This document shows, in pieces, positions 45,240 to 55,411 of a stretch of DNA of 64,000 nucleotides; within the stretch, counting starts at the first letter, position 1; each line of letters opens with the position of its first letter. The notes below the pieces were generated by a model. The model was given only the letters and a program-made list of their open reading frames with translations. It was not told where the DNA came from and did no database searches. The translations under genes were made by a program, and so were the position numbers. The stretch is from positions 620,001 to 684,000 of the forward strand of contig MSED01000008.1 of NCBI GenBank assembly GCA_002099365.1. The letters run 5' to 3'. This DNA comes from Phialophora verrucosa (Eukaryota; Ascomycota; Eurotiomycetes; Chaetothyriales; Herpotrichiellaceae).

Positions 45240-46644
45240 TCACCACCGCCTCAAGCTTTGGAACTTCCTTCGAAGATCACTGTCCGTGATATTGTAGACG
45301 AGTGCCTCGTCAACGGGCATCGGAGCCAGCTTGGGAGGCTGCAGTTCGTCGTCTTTCATCAACTTGGTTGCGTCATGGCCGAACAACCAATCGAGCCTTG
45401 TCGAGTTGGCCCAGAAGAAGGGGTTGTCGAGGTTATCTTGCCTGATCAATTGGTCTCGCCGATCTCGTTCAGGGCCGTCGTACAGGTGCCACCACGCCTG
45501 AAGGATTCGTGTGTTCTTCGCGACGTGAGTCGCTCGAGGTAACCTCTGCCTCTGGTACGCGTGCAGCGCGTCGTGGAGGTTGTCGTGCTCCCGAAGAGCT
45601 GCTCCTAGAGTGGCAGCGTCCTCGGTTGCCTGGGCAGCACCTTGAGCCATGTATGGCATCATCGGGTGGCATGCGTCTCCCAGGATGGCGACCTTGCCGC
45701 TTGGATGGATCCACCTCTGCAGGTGATCGAAGTCGGCGAGCTTCCACTTAAGGTAAGAGTCGGTGAGGCCGCACAGTTTCCGCACGGGCGGACACCAGTC
45801 AGCGAAGCGTTGGACAAGCTCCGTGTTGTCGGCCTGGGAGCGCCATTCCTCGTCGCCGATCGGGCGCCCTACGTCGGTGTGGTGCGTTATGTCGATGATG
45901 ATGTTGTAGAGCTCGCCACCGCGTAGGGGGTAGCCGACCGCATGGGCCTCAGGCCCGAGCCAGTGCATGGCCAAGCCGCTTTCCAGCAGAGGGCGCATCT
46001 CTGGATCGTTTCGCAGCGGCTCGGCCGGCACGATGACCCTGTATGCCACGTCGCCGGTGTCTTGAGGCTCGATCGGCGAGCCGTTGATGGTGTTCCTGAC
46101 CGCAGACTTGATTCCGTCGGCACAGATGATGAGGTCTGCCGTAAGTCGCTCGCCGCTCGCCAGTGTCAGGGCGGGGGCTTCGAAATCGTAGTCTCTCACC
46201 TTGCTGTCCATCCGCAGGGTGATGTTGCTGTGTTGAGATGCCGTCTCGACGAGTATATTGATCAGGTCTGCCCGGTGGATGAAGTAGTACGGGGCCCCGT
46301 ACTTGGCCTCGATGTCCTCGTAGTCGATGTCGAGCAGGACCTTGCCCGTCCGGTCCAGGAAGCGCAGACCTCGCGCGGTCTCTTTCTTGATCTTGCCGAA
46401 ATCAACGCCCCAGCTCCGGCTGAGACGTGATGAGTTTGGAGGGACCCGAATCCCTGCACCCACCTGGTTACAGCGTGGTGTCAGCGTCGTCGGGGTGGCT
46501 AAACGAACGTCTGTTGAGCCTCACCTCTAAGAATTCTTTGACTCCTTCGAGGACAGTAACCTGGTGGCCATCCGTCGCAAGAGCCAGAGCCGTGGACAAG
46601 CCACCGATCCCGGCTCCAACAACAATCACCTTGAGATCTTTCAT
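45240..46644 (-). CDS. FAD-dependent monooxygenase, salicylate-hydroxylase type
   Basis: Class A flavoprotein hydroxylase that would add oxygen to an aromatic ring using NAD(P)H and O2; salicylate relatives also remove the carboxyl group. Two exons are inferred (46644-46525 and 46463-45240) with a 61-bp intron (GTGAGG..CAG), giving 447 aa. The FAD fingerprint VVGAGIGGLSTALALATDGH followed by VTVLE starts at about residue 8. The DG motif is LIICADGIKSAVRN and the second FAD motif is VAILGDACHPMMPYMAQGAA. These are the three diagnostic motifs of the group. The substrate pocket cannot be read from sequence; salicylate, 6-hydroxynicotinate and related acids are all handled by such enzymes. It is the leftmost gene of the cluster and divergent from the transporter at 48155. 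Confidence 0.92.
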
Positions 46645-48154
46645 CGTTCGTGTAGAGTCTTATCGGTCGACTTGATCTCGCAACTCCCTAGCGTTGGACA
46701 TGCGCTTATGCTGTCAGGCTACGTCCTCTGCCACCATTATATACTGTTCCGGGTGAGGATATTTCTTCGATAAGCAGTTCTTCAATCTTACCGTTGGTAA
46801 GAGCGAGATCGGGGTCTTCTCCAAGTGGCCGGAATGATGTAGCCGCGGTCAAACTCCTTGTCCCAATGATCATGGTTGTTGTTGTACAATCCACCCCGCA
46901 CAAGCTGACGTACTGTCCATAATCATAGCAAGCCTGCGGCTCTTACGCCCTGCGCATGTCCCTCAACGGTGCTATGTATCCCATCTACAGCCAGCTTTGC
47001 TGATAGCATGCCTTGGTATACCTAACCGATGTAGTCTTCCACACAGGTATAGAGGCATTTCTATGCTATTGACTTCGTGCTACTATAGAATCACGTATAC
47101 TAGATCCTCCGGCATTATTTCGAGGTACATAAATATATATTACCACCCTACGAAATAACTAAACTTTGACGGAAGACTCTTGAACAACGCGCTTATTCGA
47201 TTGACCAACTATACCAGCACTACTCTAGCGCTTAGTGGAATTGATAGCCTGCACTTCACTCTTTATACTGTCCAAGATGCCTTACTTCAGAATGATCGCC
47301 ATGCAAATATAAGGTCCAAACCGGTTATGGGCCACGGATCCATAGACTCGTAAAATTATGTACGCAACTGTCAGGTGTATAAGAGTGGCAGCAGCGAGGG
47401 AGGCGCGCGGCCTTCGTAGACTAAACAGGACCTTTTCATGCCTGGTAAGTGCACCTGAGGAGGATGGTCCTGCGGTTACATAGTAGTTGGACTTGGCTTC
47501 TCAGAAGCATTTAGCAAGTAGCGTATCTATTGGCACCCGTTCGGGACCGTGCCTTGCGCCGCTTTACTCAGGCATTAGGTGACCTGGCTGAACTTTGGTT
47601 GGTTTCGAGGACCGACGACCCATACTTCGTACCGTCGGAAATGCCCTCCACGTCTTCAAGACCTATTTACTGATAGCCGGATGGCGGCACAGTCCTCTTC
47701 CTCACCCTAGGATGAGAAAATCTAATCCATCCTTGAGTTCCAAGCCGCAGATGCGTACGGTACGGACAAGGCAGTCAGAGAGCTCAACATAGAATGTGGA
47801 GAAGTTGTGGACTCCAGGTTCCCCGGAACGTGGATAGATTACCAGGCAGGTCGACCCTCGCTCCGAGGGATATCCTGCCTTGCCTGGGAAGAAGGAAGGC
47901 CTTAGTTTGATTGGTGGAGCGTATGGGAGAGTAGTTTCGGCCAACCTTGTCTTTCAGTAAAGTTTTGGTGGCGTTAAAAGTTGTAATACTCTTTGTGGCC
48001 GGTGCATGCTGGGACTGCGATACAAGAATGCCTCCTTGGACACCCAGCTGAGACTGGTCTGATGATTTATGCCAACTTCTCCCCAGTCGAAAGGCCCTCT
48101 TTCCTAGGCCATCTTGCCAATTCTTCAACACAGATGCTTCCATCTCAAATCGCC
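46645..48154. other. 1.5-kb divergent, partly AT-rich region
   Basis: Shared upstream DNA of the FAD monooxygenase and the transporter. The part around 47041-47160 is about 63% A+T by hand count, with many TA steps (aaatatatat), unlike the coding regions. No gene was seen; it could include a decayed element. Confidence 0.45.
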
Positions 48155-49739
48155 ATGGGACCACGGTCGTCGCGCCGCTTCAGGACCAGCAATGCCACTT
48201 TTATCGCCTTGATGGGACTCGGTTCGATGTCATATGGTTATGCCGCCATTGTGATTTCTGTCACACTCGCACAGCCATCGTTCATCCATTATATGGGGCT
48301 TGACCACCGTGACGACGCAAGTGACTTGATTGGTCTGACAGGCTCTCTCTTTCAAGCTGGAGGGTTCGTTGGCACCTTCTTTGTCTCCTTTTTTGCGGAT
48401 CGCTGGGGTCGTCGAGTTGGCATAGCATTTCCGGCCGCCGTCGCCGTAGCCTCTGCTGCTCTACTCGCTGGAAGCGTCAACACTGGCATGTTTGTTGCCT
48501 TCAGGTTCTTCGCTGGCGCAGCTGCCTGTATGATTGTCAGCGCCGTGACTTTGTGGATGAGCGAGGTTGTCCCACCAAACGTTCGAGGATCCTTTGTGAA
48601 CGTTAACGGAGCGTCGATTCTGCTCGGTGGTGTTGTGGCAGCTTGGGTTGGCTATGGCTTTTCTCATTACGAGTCCGACAACCTTGACAGTCGGAACTGG
48701 CGAGCAACTCAAGCACTTGGAGTGCTTCCGGCATTGATTCTTTTATGTGCCCTTTATTGGTTGCCGGAGAGCCCCAGATGGTTGATACGACAGGGCAGAA
48801 TCGATGAAGCACAACGAACCCTGAATCGACTCCACACACCTGAGGAAGCCGCGCTGGAGCTTTTACAGATCCGGGCCCAAATCCAGCATGACGAGAATCT
48901 CGAGGCCTCGTACCTATCTTTGATCACGAAAAAGAGCTATAGAAAGCGAGCGCTTCTGGCGATGCTCACCACGGTCGCAACCCAGATGACCGGGCCTCTC
49001 GTGATTGTCAACTACGGCCCAATCATTTATGGAACTCTGGGATTCGACACCGATAAACAGCTTATCTATCAGGGCGGCTGGATCCTGGTTGGCTTCGGCG
49101 GCGGCTTGATATCACTGCTTCTTGTCGACCTCACAACCCGACCGAGATTGATCGCCGCTGGTATGCTTGGATGTCTGGCAATGTTGGCTGTTGAGGCAGC
49201 CCTTGTTGCTACTTATGCAACCAGTCCTGAGTCACTCGCCCGTCCGAACAAGAGCGCACTTCAGGCCGCGGTAGCCATGTTTTATGTAAATGCTCCTTGC
49301 GTCCTACCCACTTTGCTATTCCCTTTTTGATGGTGCAGAAGGGTCACTCACACAATGCAACTAGGTTTATATCCTCATCTTCGAGTCCACCCTCGAAGGT
49401 GTACAATTTGTGTATCTAGGGGAGATTTTCCCTACACATCTACGGGCCAAGGGGATCAGCCTTGGGATAGCGGCCCTTTGCGCGATCAACATTGTTTGGT
49501 TGCAGGTGGCTCCTACCGCATTTGAGCACATCGGCTGGAAGTTCTACCTTTGCTTCATCGTTCCGGGGGCAATTATGGCACTGGCCATCTTGTGTTGGTG
49601 GCCCGACACGAGAAAAATGCCCCTGGAAGAGATCGCCGCGCTGTTCGGCGACGAGGTGGAATATATCGATCAGTCGAGCCAATCCCTGGAGCGGCATTCG
49701 GACGACAAAGGGCAGGCAACGCTCGTGGAGGAAAAATAG
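48155..49739 (+). CDS. MFS transporter, sugar-porter type, cluster-linked
   Basis: Twelve-helix importer, plausibly for the cluster substrate. Two exons are inferred, 48155-49285 and 49365-49739, with a 79-bp intron (GTAAAT..TAG) joining AMFY-VYILIFESTLEGVQF, giving 501 aa. Marks of the sugar-porter family are FADRWGRRVG after TM2, PESPRWLIRQGRIDEAQ after TM6 and YLGEIFPTHLRAKGISLG near TM10. The end of TM12 reads WWPDTRKMPLEEIAALFGDE, where the usual PETKG is changed to PDTRK. The ATG at 48155 has the best context (cgccATGG); in-frame ATGs at 48134 and 48062 would add 7 or 31 residues. Sugar-porter-like proteins in fungal clusters often carry aromatic acids such as quinate, so a non-sugar substrate is possible. 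Confidence 0.88.
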
Positions 49740-50698
49740 CAGAGAACGAGCTCGGCTTCGGAACAGTGCCTGTTGAAATATGGACAGTGACCGATCCCGT
49801 GGATGGAAACCAAGTACACCGAAGGCCTGAGTGCTACGTGCGTTTTGTCAATGGCATGTCCCCATCATGGCCCACAGCCTCAGTGGACCCAGCAGTTATT
49901 GCTCCCCTCAGAGGTGTTATATCGACATGTTTGCATTCCATGAATTTCATATCCTCCACCCCTGATTCAAGGGAAAACCCCCATCTCGTGCTCAGACACT
50001 CGTTTTGCCCTAGAACACATGTATGTAAGTTCCAACAGAGAACGCAAGGACTTCGAGTCCTGCAGAGCACTCGATGTGATCGATTCAACGACACGTTGAC
50101 GACCAGGTTTTCGGCAGAGTCAACGGAGAGAATCCACAGCAGAAAGATTCGGCTGTTGGGAAGGCCCCTCGGGGGACACAAAGAGAATCCATCCCAGTGG
50201 CAAACTCTGGAAGACTCTGGGATGCTTACTGCTCAATCTGGCTTACTGCCTTGTCGTAGGTACCTCGACCAAGACGTGGTAAACTAGTTTTCTTCATTTC
50301 CCTCGGCGGACATGGACCATAGCGTGCGTATAATTTACTCCAGCTGTCGTTGTGGAGCAGGAAACCCAGTGAATTACCCTGTTCTTTAGAATGAACACCG
50401 CGTGATCGAGGTCAAATCTGGATTTTCACTGGGTTATACGGCGTTTGAAAGCTAAGGAGCGCGATACGACCTTATTGCTTCTTGTTCTGGCTCGGAGACT
50501 ACGTTGAAACTGCACTACACCAGCTTGATAGAACGCGCGTCCGCAGACCATACCCCCTAGATTTTCATTTTCTGCAAAAGAATCGCATACTCGGCCTGGC
50601 TATACTCTTCTCAAGCACCCTCGTCGTGCATCTAGATCTCGGCGGCGCCGTCCTCCTCCTCTGCACCACCCATTGGAAGGACCACCTAAGCGGCGACC
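49740..50698. other. Convergent intergenic region
   Basis: 3' flank of the transporter and of the SnoaL-like gene. A frame running 49550-50287 overlaps the transporter 3' end and has no signature. No gene is called. Confidence 0.4.
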
Positions 50699-51130
50699 CT
50701 AGGCGTCAACAAGCTTCTTGCCGAAAAAAGCCGCCTCAATCTGAAAGGGATCAAAAAACTCGATTATTTCAGCAAGGCCGTTGCCCTCGGCACGTAAATA
50801 GTAGCCATAGTACGGTTGGATGTATGGTCCGTAGGTGGCCTTCCCGACCCCACTAGCTCTCAGAAATGCCTTGTTACCGTCAATGAGGACGTCTGAGAAC
50901 TCAATCTTCGGCCGCTCTGTGTAACCAGAAAGGGCCGGGGCTAGGCGGGCGAAGATATCGTCCAGGCCCTTGTAGACTCCTGATGCCGGAGTTTGCCCCG
51001 TTAAGACAAATTGCCCATCGGGATTGAGAAGGCGATATGCGTCCTCGAAGCGAGCGCTGGAGACGTATTCAATGAATCTGTCAACGAGATCGCGCATCTT
51101 CTCTGGTGAGGCGGTGGTAGACTGAGACAT
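50699..51130 (-). CDS. SnoaL-like / NTF2-fold protein
   Basis: 143 aa, single exon. The pattern MRDLVDRFIEYVSSARFEDA, YRLLNPDGQFVLTG, GVYKGLDDIFARLAP, NKAFLRASG and NGLAEIIEFFDPFQIEAAFF is that of the small cone-shaped NTF2/SnoaL fold: an N-terminal helix pair, then curved strands ending in a conserved 'I.E..DP' element. Members act as cyclases, isomerases, hydratases or binding proteins. No clear catalytic His/Asp pair can be assigned by eye. As a cytosolic small protein among oxidoreductases it may process an unstable intermediate, which is inference from context. It is divergent from the dehydrogenase at 51801. Confidence 0.82.
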   Translation of the reverse strand: MSQSTTASPEKMRDLVDRFIEYVSSARFEDAYRLLNPDGQFVLTGQTPASGVYKGLDDIFARLAPALSGYTERPKIEFSDVLIDGNKAFLRASGVGKATYGPYIQPYYGYYLRAEGNGLAEIIEFFDPFQIEAAFFGKKLVDA

Positions 51131-51800
51131 TCTCGCCGCGACGAGTGACTGGAATGATGAAAGAGTGGTCTGCTGACTCGGAAAATCGAGTGGTTGTCCT
51201 GTCCTCTTAGAGCGAACGCTCCGTTGTTCAGATACCGTATGACTTCATGTAAAGGAGAGCAGAGAAGGACGCAGGAGTACGGAAATATGGTGTCGGACCA
51301 TCCTCTTCGCCACGAGATTGCACGAGCGGGCATGAAAATGCAGAGAATGGGAAGGAGTGGATCCCGGCAGCCACGAATTGATGCTGCTGTGAACCACCAG
51401 GTACACGCTGCCCAGAGCACGCGGCAGAAGTGATTCCTAGCCCGATGAGCCCGGTGCCCGGTTCGCTGAGACCTTGTAGGCCTTTCTTCCTCGGCTTCTG
51501 GGCCAATGAATGGAACTCCGTGCAGCCGCGGGTCGCGGGTTATTGATTGGCCACTTCGATAGGGACTGCTATTCAGCATCAATGCGTCCGGGACTCCAAT
51601 GGTGGCCCATTGAGGACAAGATCTCAAGCGGTAGTCTGGAACATAGGAGGGCGTCTCTGCTGTCTCAGAATGGGCTGGCTGGAGTGAAGGGCTTTTTGAT
51701 CTACTAATCATGTCGGATCGCCTCGTAGTCCTCGGGCTATGGACTCACCTCTCGACTCTATCACCCATCACCTACGTCGAACGTGATTCTACCGGGAGAA
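51131..51800. other. Divergent promoter (SnoaL-like / dehydrogenase)
   Basis: 670 bp of shared upstream DNA inside the cluster. Holds CGG-rich pieces such as CCCGGTGCCCGGTTCGC near 51450 that could bind a Zn2Cys6 factor. No gene was seen. Confidence 0.4.
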
Positions 51801-52961
51801 ATGGAAGCTTCATCTCATCCACTTTCTGGGATGTACAAAGCCAATGACCTGAAGGGAGTGTATTATGGGCCTAACGTGGTCAGGAATTGTATTCGCTCGG
51901 TCTTGCCCACCAAGACCTCAAAGGCTTTCATCGTCACGGGCCAGTCACTGGCCACCAAGACACCGCTCATCAAAGACCTTGAAGCAGTGCTTTCGCCTGG
52001 GAATCACGCCGGCACCTTCAGCAACATTCGACAGCATGCGACAGTGAAAGAACTGGACGAAGTGACCAGACTAGTTCAGCAAAATGGGGCGATCGACACC
52101 ATCATCTCTGTCGGTGGAGGCTCACCCATCGACAGTGCTAAGGCGATCGTTTTTCGAGTGCACGAGGTATCCCGGAAGTGGTTGACCCACATTGTGATAC
52201 CGACAACGCTCTCAGCCGCGGAATGTACAAGTCTCGCGGGTTATACAGGATCTGACTGCTTAAAGACCAGCCTCAGTCACGCAAAGCTCTATTCGACGTT
52301 CATCTTCTACGACCCAAAGTTCGGCCTGTACACGCCACCATGGTTGTTCTTGTCAAGTGGAATCCGGGCCCTTGATCATGCCGTTGAGATCCAGTATCAT
52401 CCGTATGCGACGTGGATCCCGACTCGATTGATCTGCCTGAACGCTATCGCGGAACTGTTTCGACTGCTCCAGCGGTATAAAGCGCATCCGCAGGACGAGG
52501 ATGTGATCACTGGCTTGTTTCTCGCGGCCTTTGCCAGCCTGGGCTTTCTTGGCCAAAACACGGGGGAAAGCACACTGCTGTCGCATTCACTGGGCTACGC
52601 ACTCGGATCACCGTACGGTATTCCCCACGGAATCACCTCGTGCCTGACTCTAGGCCCGGTGGTCAAGTTCATGGCACGCCAGAGCAAGCACCACGCGAAC
52701 AGAATTGCGGCTATTCTGCCATATCTTGGCGAGAAGCCGTCGGGGAGTGATCTGGCGGACGCTGACAGGGTGGGCGACAGAATTCTACAGCTGGTCGAAG
52801 ATTTGGGACTCACCACGACGTTGACAGAGCACAGCGTCGGTCGAGACCAAATCGACATCATTACTGCAAGAAGCCTAAGCTTGGATCCTGACAAACCGAT
52901 TGAGGCCCGAGAGAATGAGTTGTTCCAGGGTTTAAAAGACTTAGTGATGCGTTTATGGTAG
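51801..52961 (+). CDS. Iron-alcohol-dehydrogenase superfamily enzyme, maleylacetate-reductase-like
   Basis: 386 aa, single exon, ATG at 51801 (the upstream in-frame codon at 51783 is GTG). The NAD(P) motif TIISVGGGSPIDSAKAI and VIPTTLSAAECTSLAGYT are typical of the superfamily. The latter, with a Lys soon after, is close to maleylacetate reductases that turn maleylacetate into 3-oxoadipate at the end of resorcinol/hydroxyquinol breakdown. The metal-ligand positions are partly kept: His in ALDHAVE and the pair in SHSLGYALGSPYGIPHG. The usual ligand Asp of 'GxDAL..H' is Arg here (GIRALDHAVE). Loss of that Asp is also seen in maleylacetate reductases as I remember them. An ordinary alcohol dehydrogenase is the alternative. 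It fits a cluster with an aromatic hydroxylase. Confidence 0.85.
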   Translation: MEASSHPLSGMYKANDLKGVYYGPNVVRNCIRSVLPTKTSKAFIVTGQSLATKTPLIKDLEAVLSPGNHAGTFSNIRQHATVKELDEVTRLVQQNGAIDTIISVGGGSPIDSAKAIVFRVHEVSRKWLTHIVIPTTLSAAECTSLAGYTGSDCLKTSLSHAKLYSTFIFYDPKFGLYTPPWLFLSSGIRALDHAVEIQYHPYATWIPTRLICLNAIAELFRLLQRYKAHPQDEDVITGLFLAAFASLGFLGQNTGESTLLSHSLGYALGSPYGIPHGITSCLTLGPVVKFMARQSKHHANRIAAILPYLGEKPSGSDLADADRVGDRILQLVEDLGLTTTLTEHSVGRDQIDIITARSLSLDPDKPIEARENELFQGLKDLVMRLW

Positions 52962-53484
52962 ATGCATCACTCCAGAACCATTCTTGGCGCTGTCTTTGCT
53001 GGGTCTTTGAAGGCAGGAGGGAGAAGCAATCCATGGCGACGGAATTGGTGGGCATTCCGTGGTGTCTGACAGACACAAGTGAAGCCAAGAGGCAAGCGTA
53101 CAGTCTGACTTCAAAACAACTCCCACTCTGTGCTTGATGCAGAGGCACGTTCTTGACCGCTGTGAGATTTTCGGCCGAGCTCGGCAATGCTGAGTCCTGA
53201 GGCGGGAGAGAAGGGTTGATTGGTGGTCACAACTGCCTCTCTCCCCCGGGCCGCGGAGCGAGTCATCCAGTCATGATTGCTCGCCCAGCGTTTCGAACAG
53301 AGAGTATAATACAACAAATCGTAGCGCGTTGCGGCAGAAGGTGTTTTGTTTGCTCTAAATCTGTCCGAGTTGCCGCCTTAGGCTTTCTTCAATTCGCACA
53401 TTTTCCATTAGCAGTCATTGAGTCCACATTGCCGACTAGGCACATCCATCAGCTTTCCTCCTCTCTTGGTCTAGAACCCCAGTT
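52962..53484. other. Intergenic region with TATA-like element
   Basis: Spacer between two plus-strand cluster genes. TATAAT at 53305-53310 lies about 175 bp before the next ATG. Nothing else was recognised. Confidence 0.4.
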
Positions 53485-53931
53485 ATGGCCGCAGAACGCG
53501 AAGGGCTGTTGACCGACCTCGAAGCTGCCTCGAAATGCATACCCGCCAATGTGCCGTACGTGATGATGAACATGGTCAAGTTCAGACCGGTCGCGCAGTA
53601 TCCGGCAGAGTTCCACTTCCACAACCACGATGCGAAACCGCTCTCGGGCTCTGAGGCGTATAAGATATATAGAGAAGCATTCGCCGAACGAGCGGCAGCA
53701 TTGGGCATGAAGTCGCCTGACGTCCTTTTCCTGGGACAAGCCCATACAAACCTGATCACGGGCCAACACGAGGGTGAAGCATGGGATTTGATCTTACTGG
53801 TCCGATTCGAGAGCTTCGCGTCGTTTCGATCCGTTCTTGAAGACGACGTGTATCTCACGGACATTCAGCCTCATCGTCTAGCGGCCGTGCGGGATTTCAA
53901 GTCTTTGGCAGTAACTGAAGTCAGCTTGTGA
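53485..53931 (+). CDS. Small dimeric alpha/beta-barrel protein, DUF1330-like
   Basis: 148 aa, single exon, start MAAEREGLLTDLEAASKCIP. The core VPYVMMNMVKFR, then SGSEAYKIYREAFAERAAALG, WDLILLVRFESFASFRSVLE and YLTDIQPHRLAAVRDFKSLA, follows the DUF1330 pattern. These are ferredoxin-like proteins with the dimeric alpha/beta-barrel fold, related to EthD and to monooxygenase-associated proteins. No catalytic residue set is established for DUF1330. In aromatic and ether-degrading clusters such small proteins are often essential helpers of unknown role, so a supporting function is plausible. It follows the dehydrogenase on the same strand. Confidence 0.82.
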   Translation: MAAEREGLLTDLEAASKCIPANVPYVMMNMVKFRPVAQYPAEFHFHNHDAKPLSGSEAYKIYREAFAERAAALGMKSPDVLFLGQAHTNLITGQHEGEAWDLILLVRFESFASFRSVLEDDVYLTDIQPHRLAAVRDFKSLAVTEVSL

Positions 53932-54280
53932 CAGGATACTGTTATCGTCCACACGCCGCGCGAGCAGGAAGGAGACATTTCGAACGACGGCTTCGGCCAT
54001 GGGGATTGTGTATGGGTATTATATGGATGAAGCTGCTCCTGTCTCATGTGGCGGGCACCGTCGTGGACGGACTGGTGGCAATGAATGCTGACGGATGGTA
54101 CCTACGTTGATGAGTCTAAGGGTTCAAATGACCTGAGGAGCACAAATCTTGGCCGTTGGTGCCACAATGAAGATGGCATCGGGGCTCAGGAGGAACATTC
54201 GAAGAGTGGCCGGCTCGTTGAAATAGATGCTAGAGCCACGCCTCTGCCTCGCCAGGCACGATTCCATGCCTTGCGCTCTC
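53932..54280. other. Convergent intergenic region
   Basis: Shared 3' flank of the DUF1330-like gene and the metallo-hydrolase. Nothing recognised. Confidence 0.4.
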
Positions 54281-55411
54281 TCATTCCTTGACTGCCCGTT
54301 CGAAGTCCTTCAGAAACGCCCAGCGACTTCTTTGGGCAACGCCTTTAGCTTTCCAGTCTCTCAAGGTCCCGTGTGGGAACCACTCGATGCCCACTTCAGG
54401 GTCGAGCAAGGTATCGTCGTGAGCAATTATGACAAAGACATTATCTGCCGCGTCGAACTCTCGCATCACATCGAGGGAGTGATCGGCCTGTCTTTTGTCA
54501 TGCGGTGTCGAGTCGTTGAGCTGATAGTACGGCTCGTCGCCTCTCTTATTGCGATGGAGCGCCTCAAAGAGATGACCTGGGCAACCTGAGGGATATTTTC
54601 CAGGAAGAGGCGAAGGCCGGATTTCTCGTGGAAGGGGAAGATATGCGTTGGGGCGTATTGCTCCTCCATGGTGGGCGGTATCGGCTCCCATCAACACAAA
54701 GGTATCTTCGAGATCTCCCTCTTGAGTCGACGTGACCCGGGCGAGTCCGCACATATGACCGATTGCATGGCCGGGAGCATGAAGGAGGAAAAAAGACCCA
54801 TCGTTGAAGTAATCGTAGGCTTGAAACCGGTGGATCTGAATCGTCGATTCTTTCGAAAAATCGATTTCTCGGTATTCGCGGCCCTCGAAGTCGCTGTCTG
54901 AAAGGGCAGACTCGGCCGCCGTTGGATACGCCGGAAACAAAGCTTCTCTGACCCCTGCTCCACCGATCAGGGTGGTCGTACCGGGAAACGAGCTCACATC
55001 GCCTGTATGATCGAAGTGCCAGTGACTCCATACGACCGCCTCGATCTCCCCGCCCGCCACATCCACCCCATTCTCTTGGAGAATGTCGGCGACGTTCTTT
55101 TGGACGTCCACACTCCAAGTGGGTGGCTTGAGCTGCGTGAGAATCGCAGGGGGTAGATTGTGCCAATCCTTTCTCAAGCCCAGGTCGAATACTATCTTGC
55201 GATGGGACGAGGGTTGTTCTATCAAGAAACTGAAAGCCGGTGCTCGCAGACAGTCATGCCCGGGGATCGAAGGCCCCATAAACGCACTGACAGGCGCTTG
55301 AATCCTGGAGATGGTGTCGATGACCTGGACCTTGACTGAGGGCCCCGGCGGAAGATTCAGCGCCGGCGGCGCCTTGGCAGGATAGAGCGTGGCTTCTTGG
55401 TTGGAAATCAT
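54281..55411 (-). CDS. Metallo-beta-lactamase-fold hydrolase (lactonase-like)
   Basis: 376 aa from the ATG at 55411 (MISNQEATLYPAKAPPALNL); the frame is open to 55669 but the extension has no features. The zinc-binding signature is SHWHFDHTGD (HxHxDH). Further expected ligands are the His in APGHAIGHMCGL, the Asp in LMGADTAHHGG and a late His in VIIAHDDTLLD. This set is that of binuclear MBL-fold hydrolases such as N-acyl-homoserine lactonases, which open lactone rings or cleave esters. Beside a Baeyer-Villiger enzyme, which makes esters or lactones from ketones, hydrolysis of that product is the simplest role, but this is inference. No secretion signal, so cytosolic action is likely. It is divergent from the regulator at 56469. 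Confidence 0.88.
   Translation of the reverse strand: MISNQEATLYPAKAPPALNLPPGPSVKVQVIDTISRIQAPVSAFMGPSIPGHDCLRAPAFSFLIEQPSSHRKIVFDLGLRKDWHNLPPAILTQLKPPTWSVDVQKNVADILQENGVDVAGGEIEAVVWSHWHFDHTGDVSSFPGTTTLIGGAGVREALFPAYPTAAESALSDSDFEGREYREIDFSKESTIQIHRFQAYDYFNDGSFFLLHAPGHAIGHMCGLARVTSTQEGDLEDTFVLMGADTAHHGGAIRPNAYLPLPREIRPSPLPGKYPSGCPGHLFEALHRNKRGDEPYYQLNDSTPHDKRQADHSLDVMREFDAADNVFVIIAHDDTLLDPEVGIEWFPHGTLRDWKAKGVAQRSRWAFLKDFERAVKE

Noticed and set aside
49550..50287. 245-codon plus-strand frame
   Set aside because: It overlaps the last exon of the transporter in another frame and runs into the 3' flank, with no recognisable domain.
54564..55166. 200-codon minus-strand frame rich in Arg and Ser
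   Set aside because: Alternate-frame shadow of the metallo-hydrolase, whose HxHxDH motif lies in the other frame.
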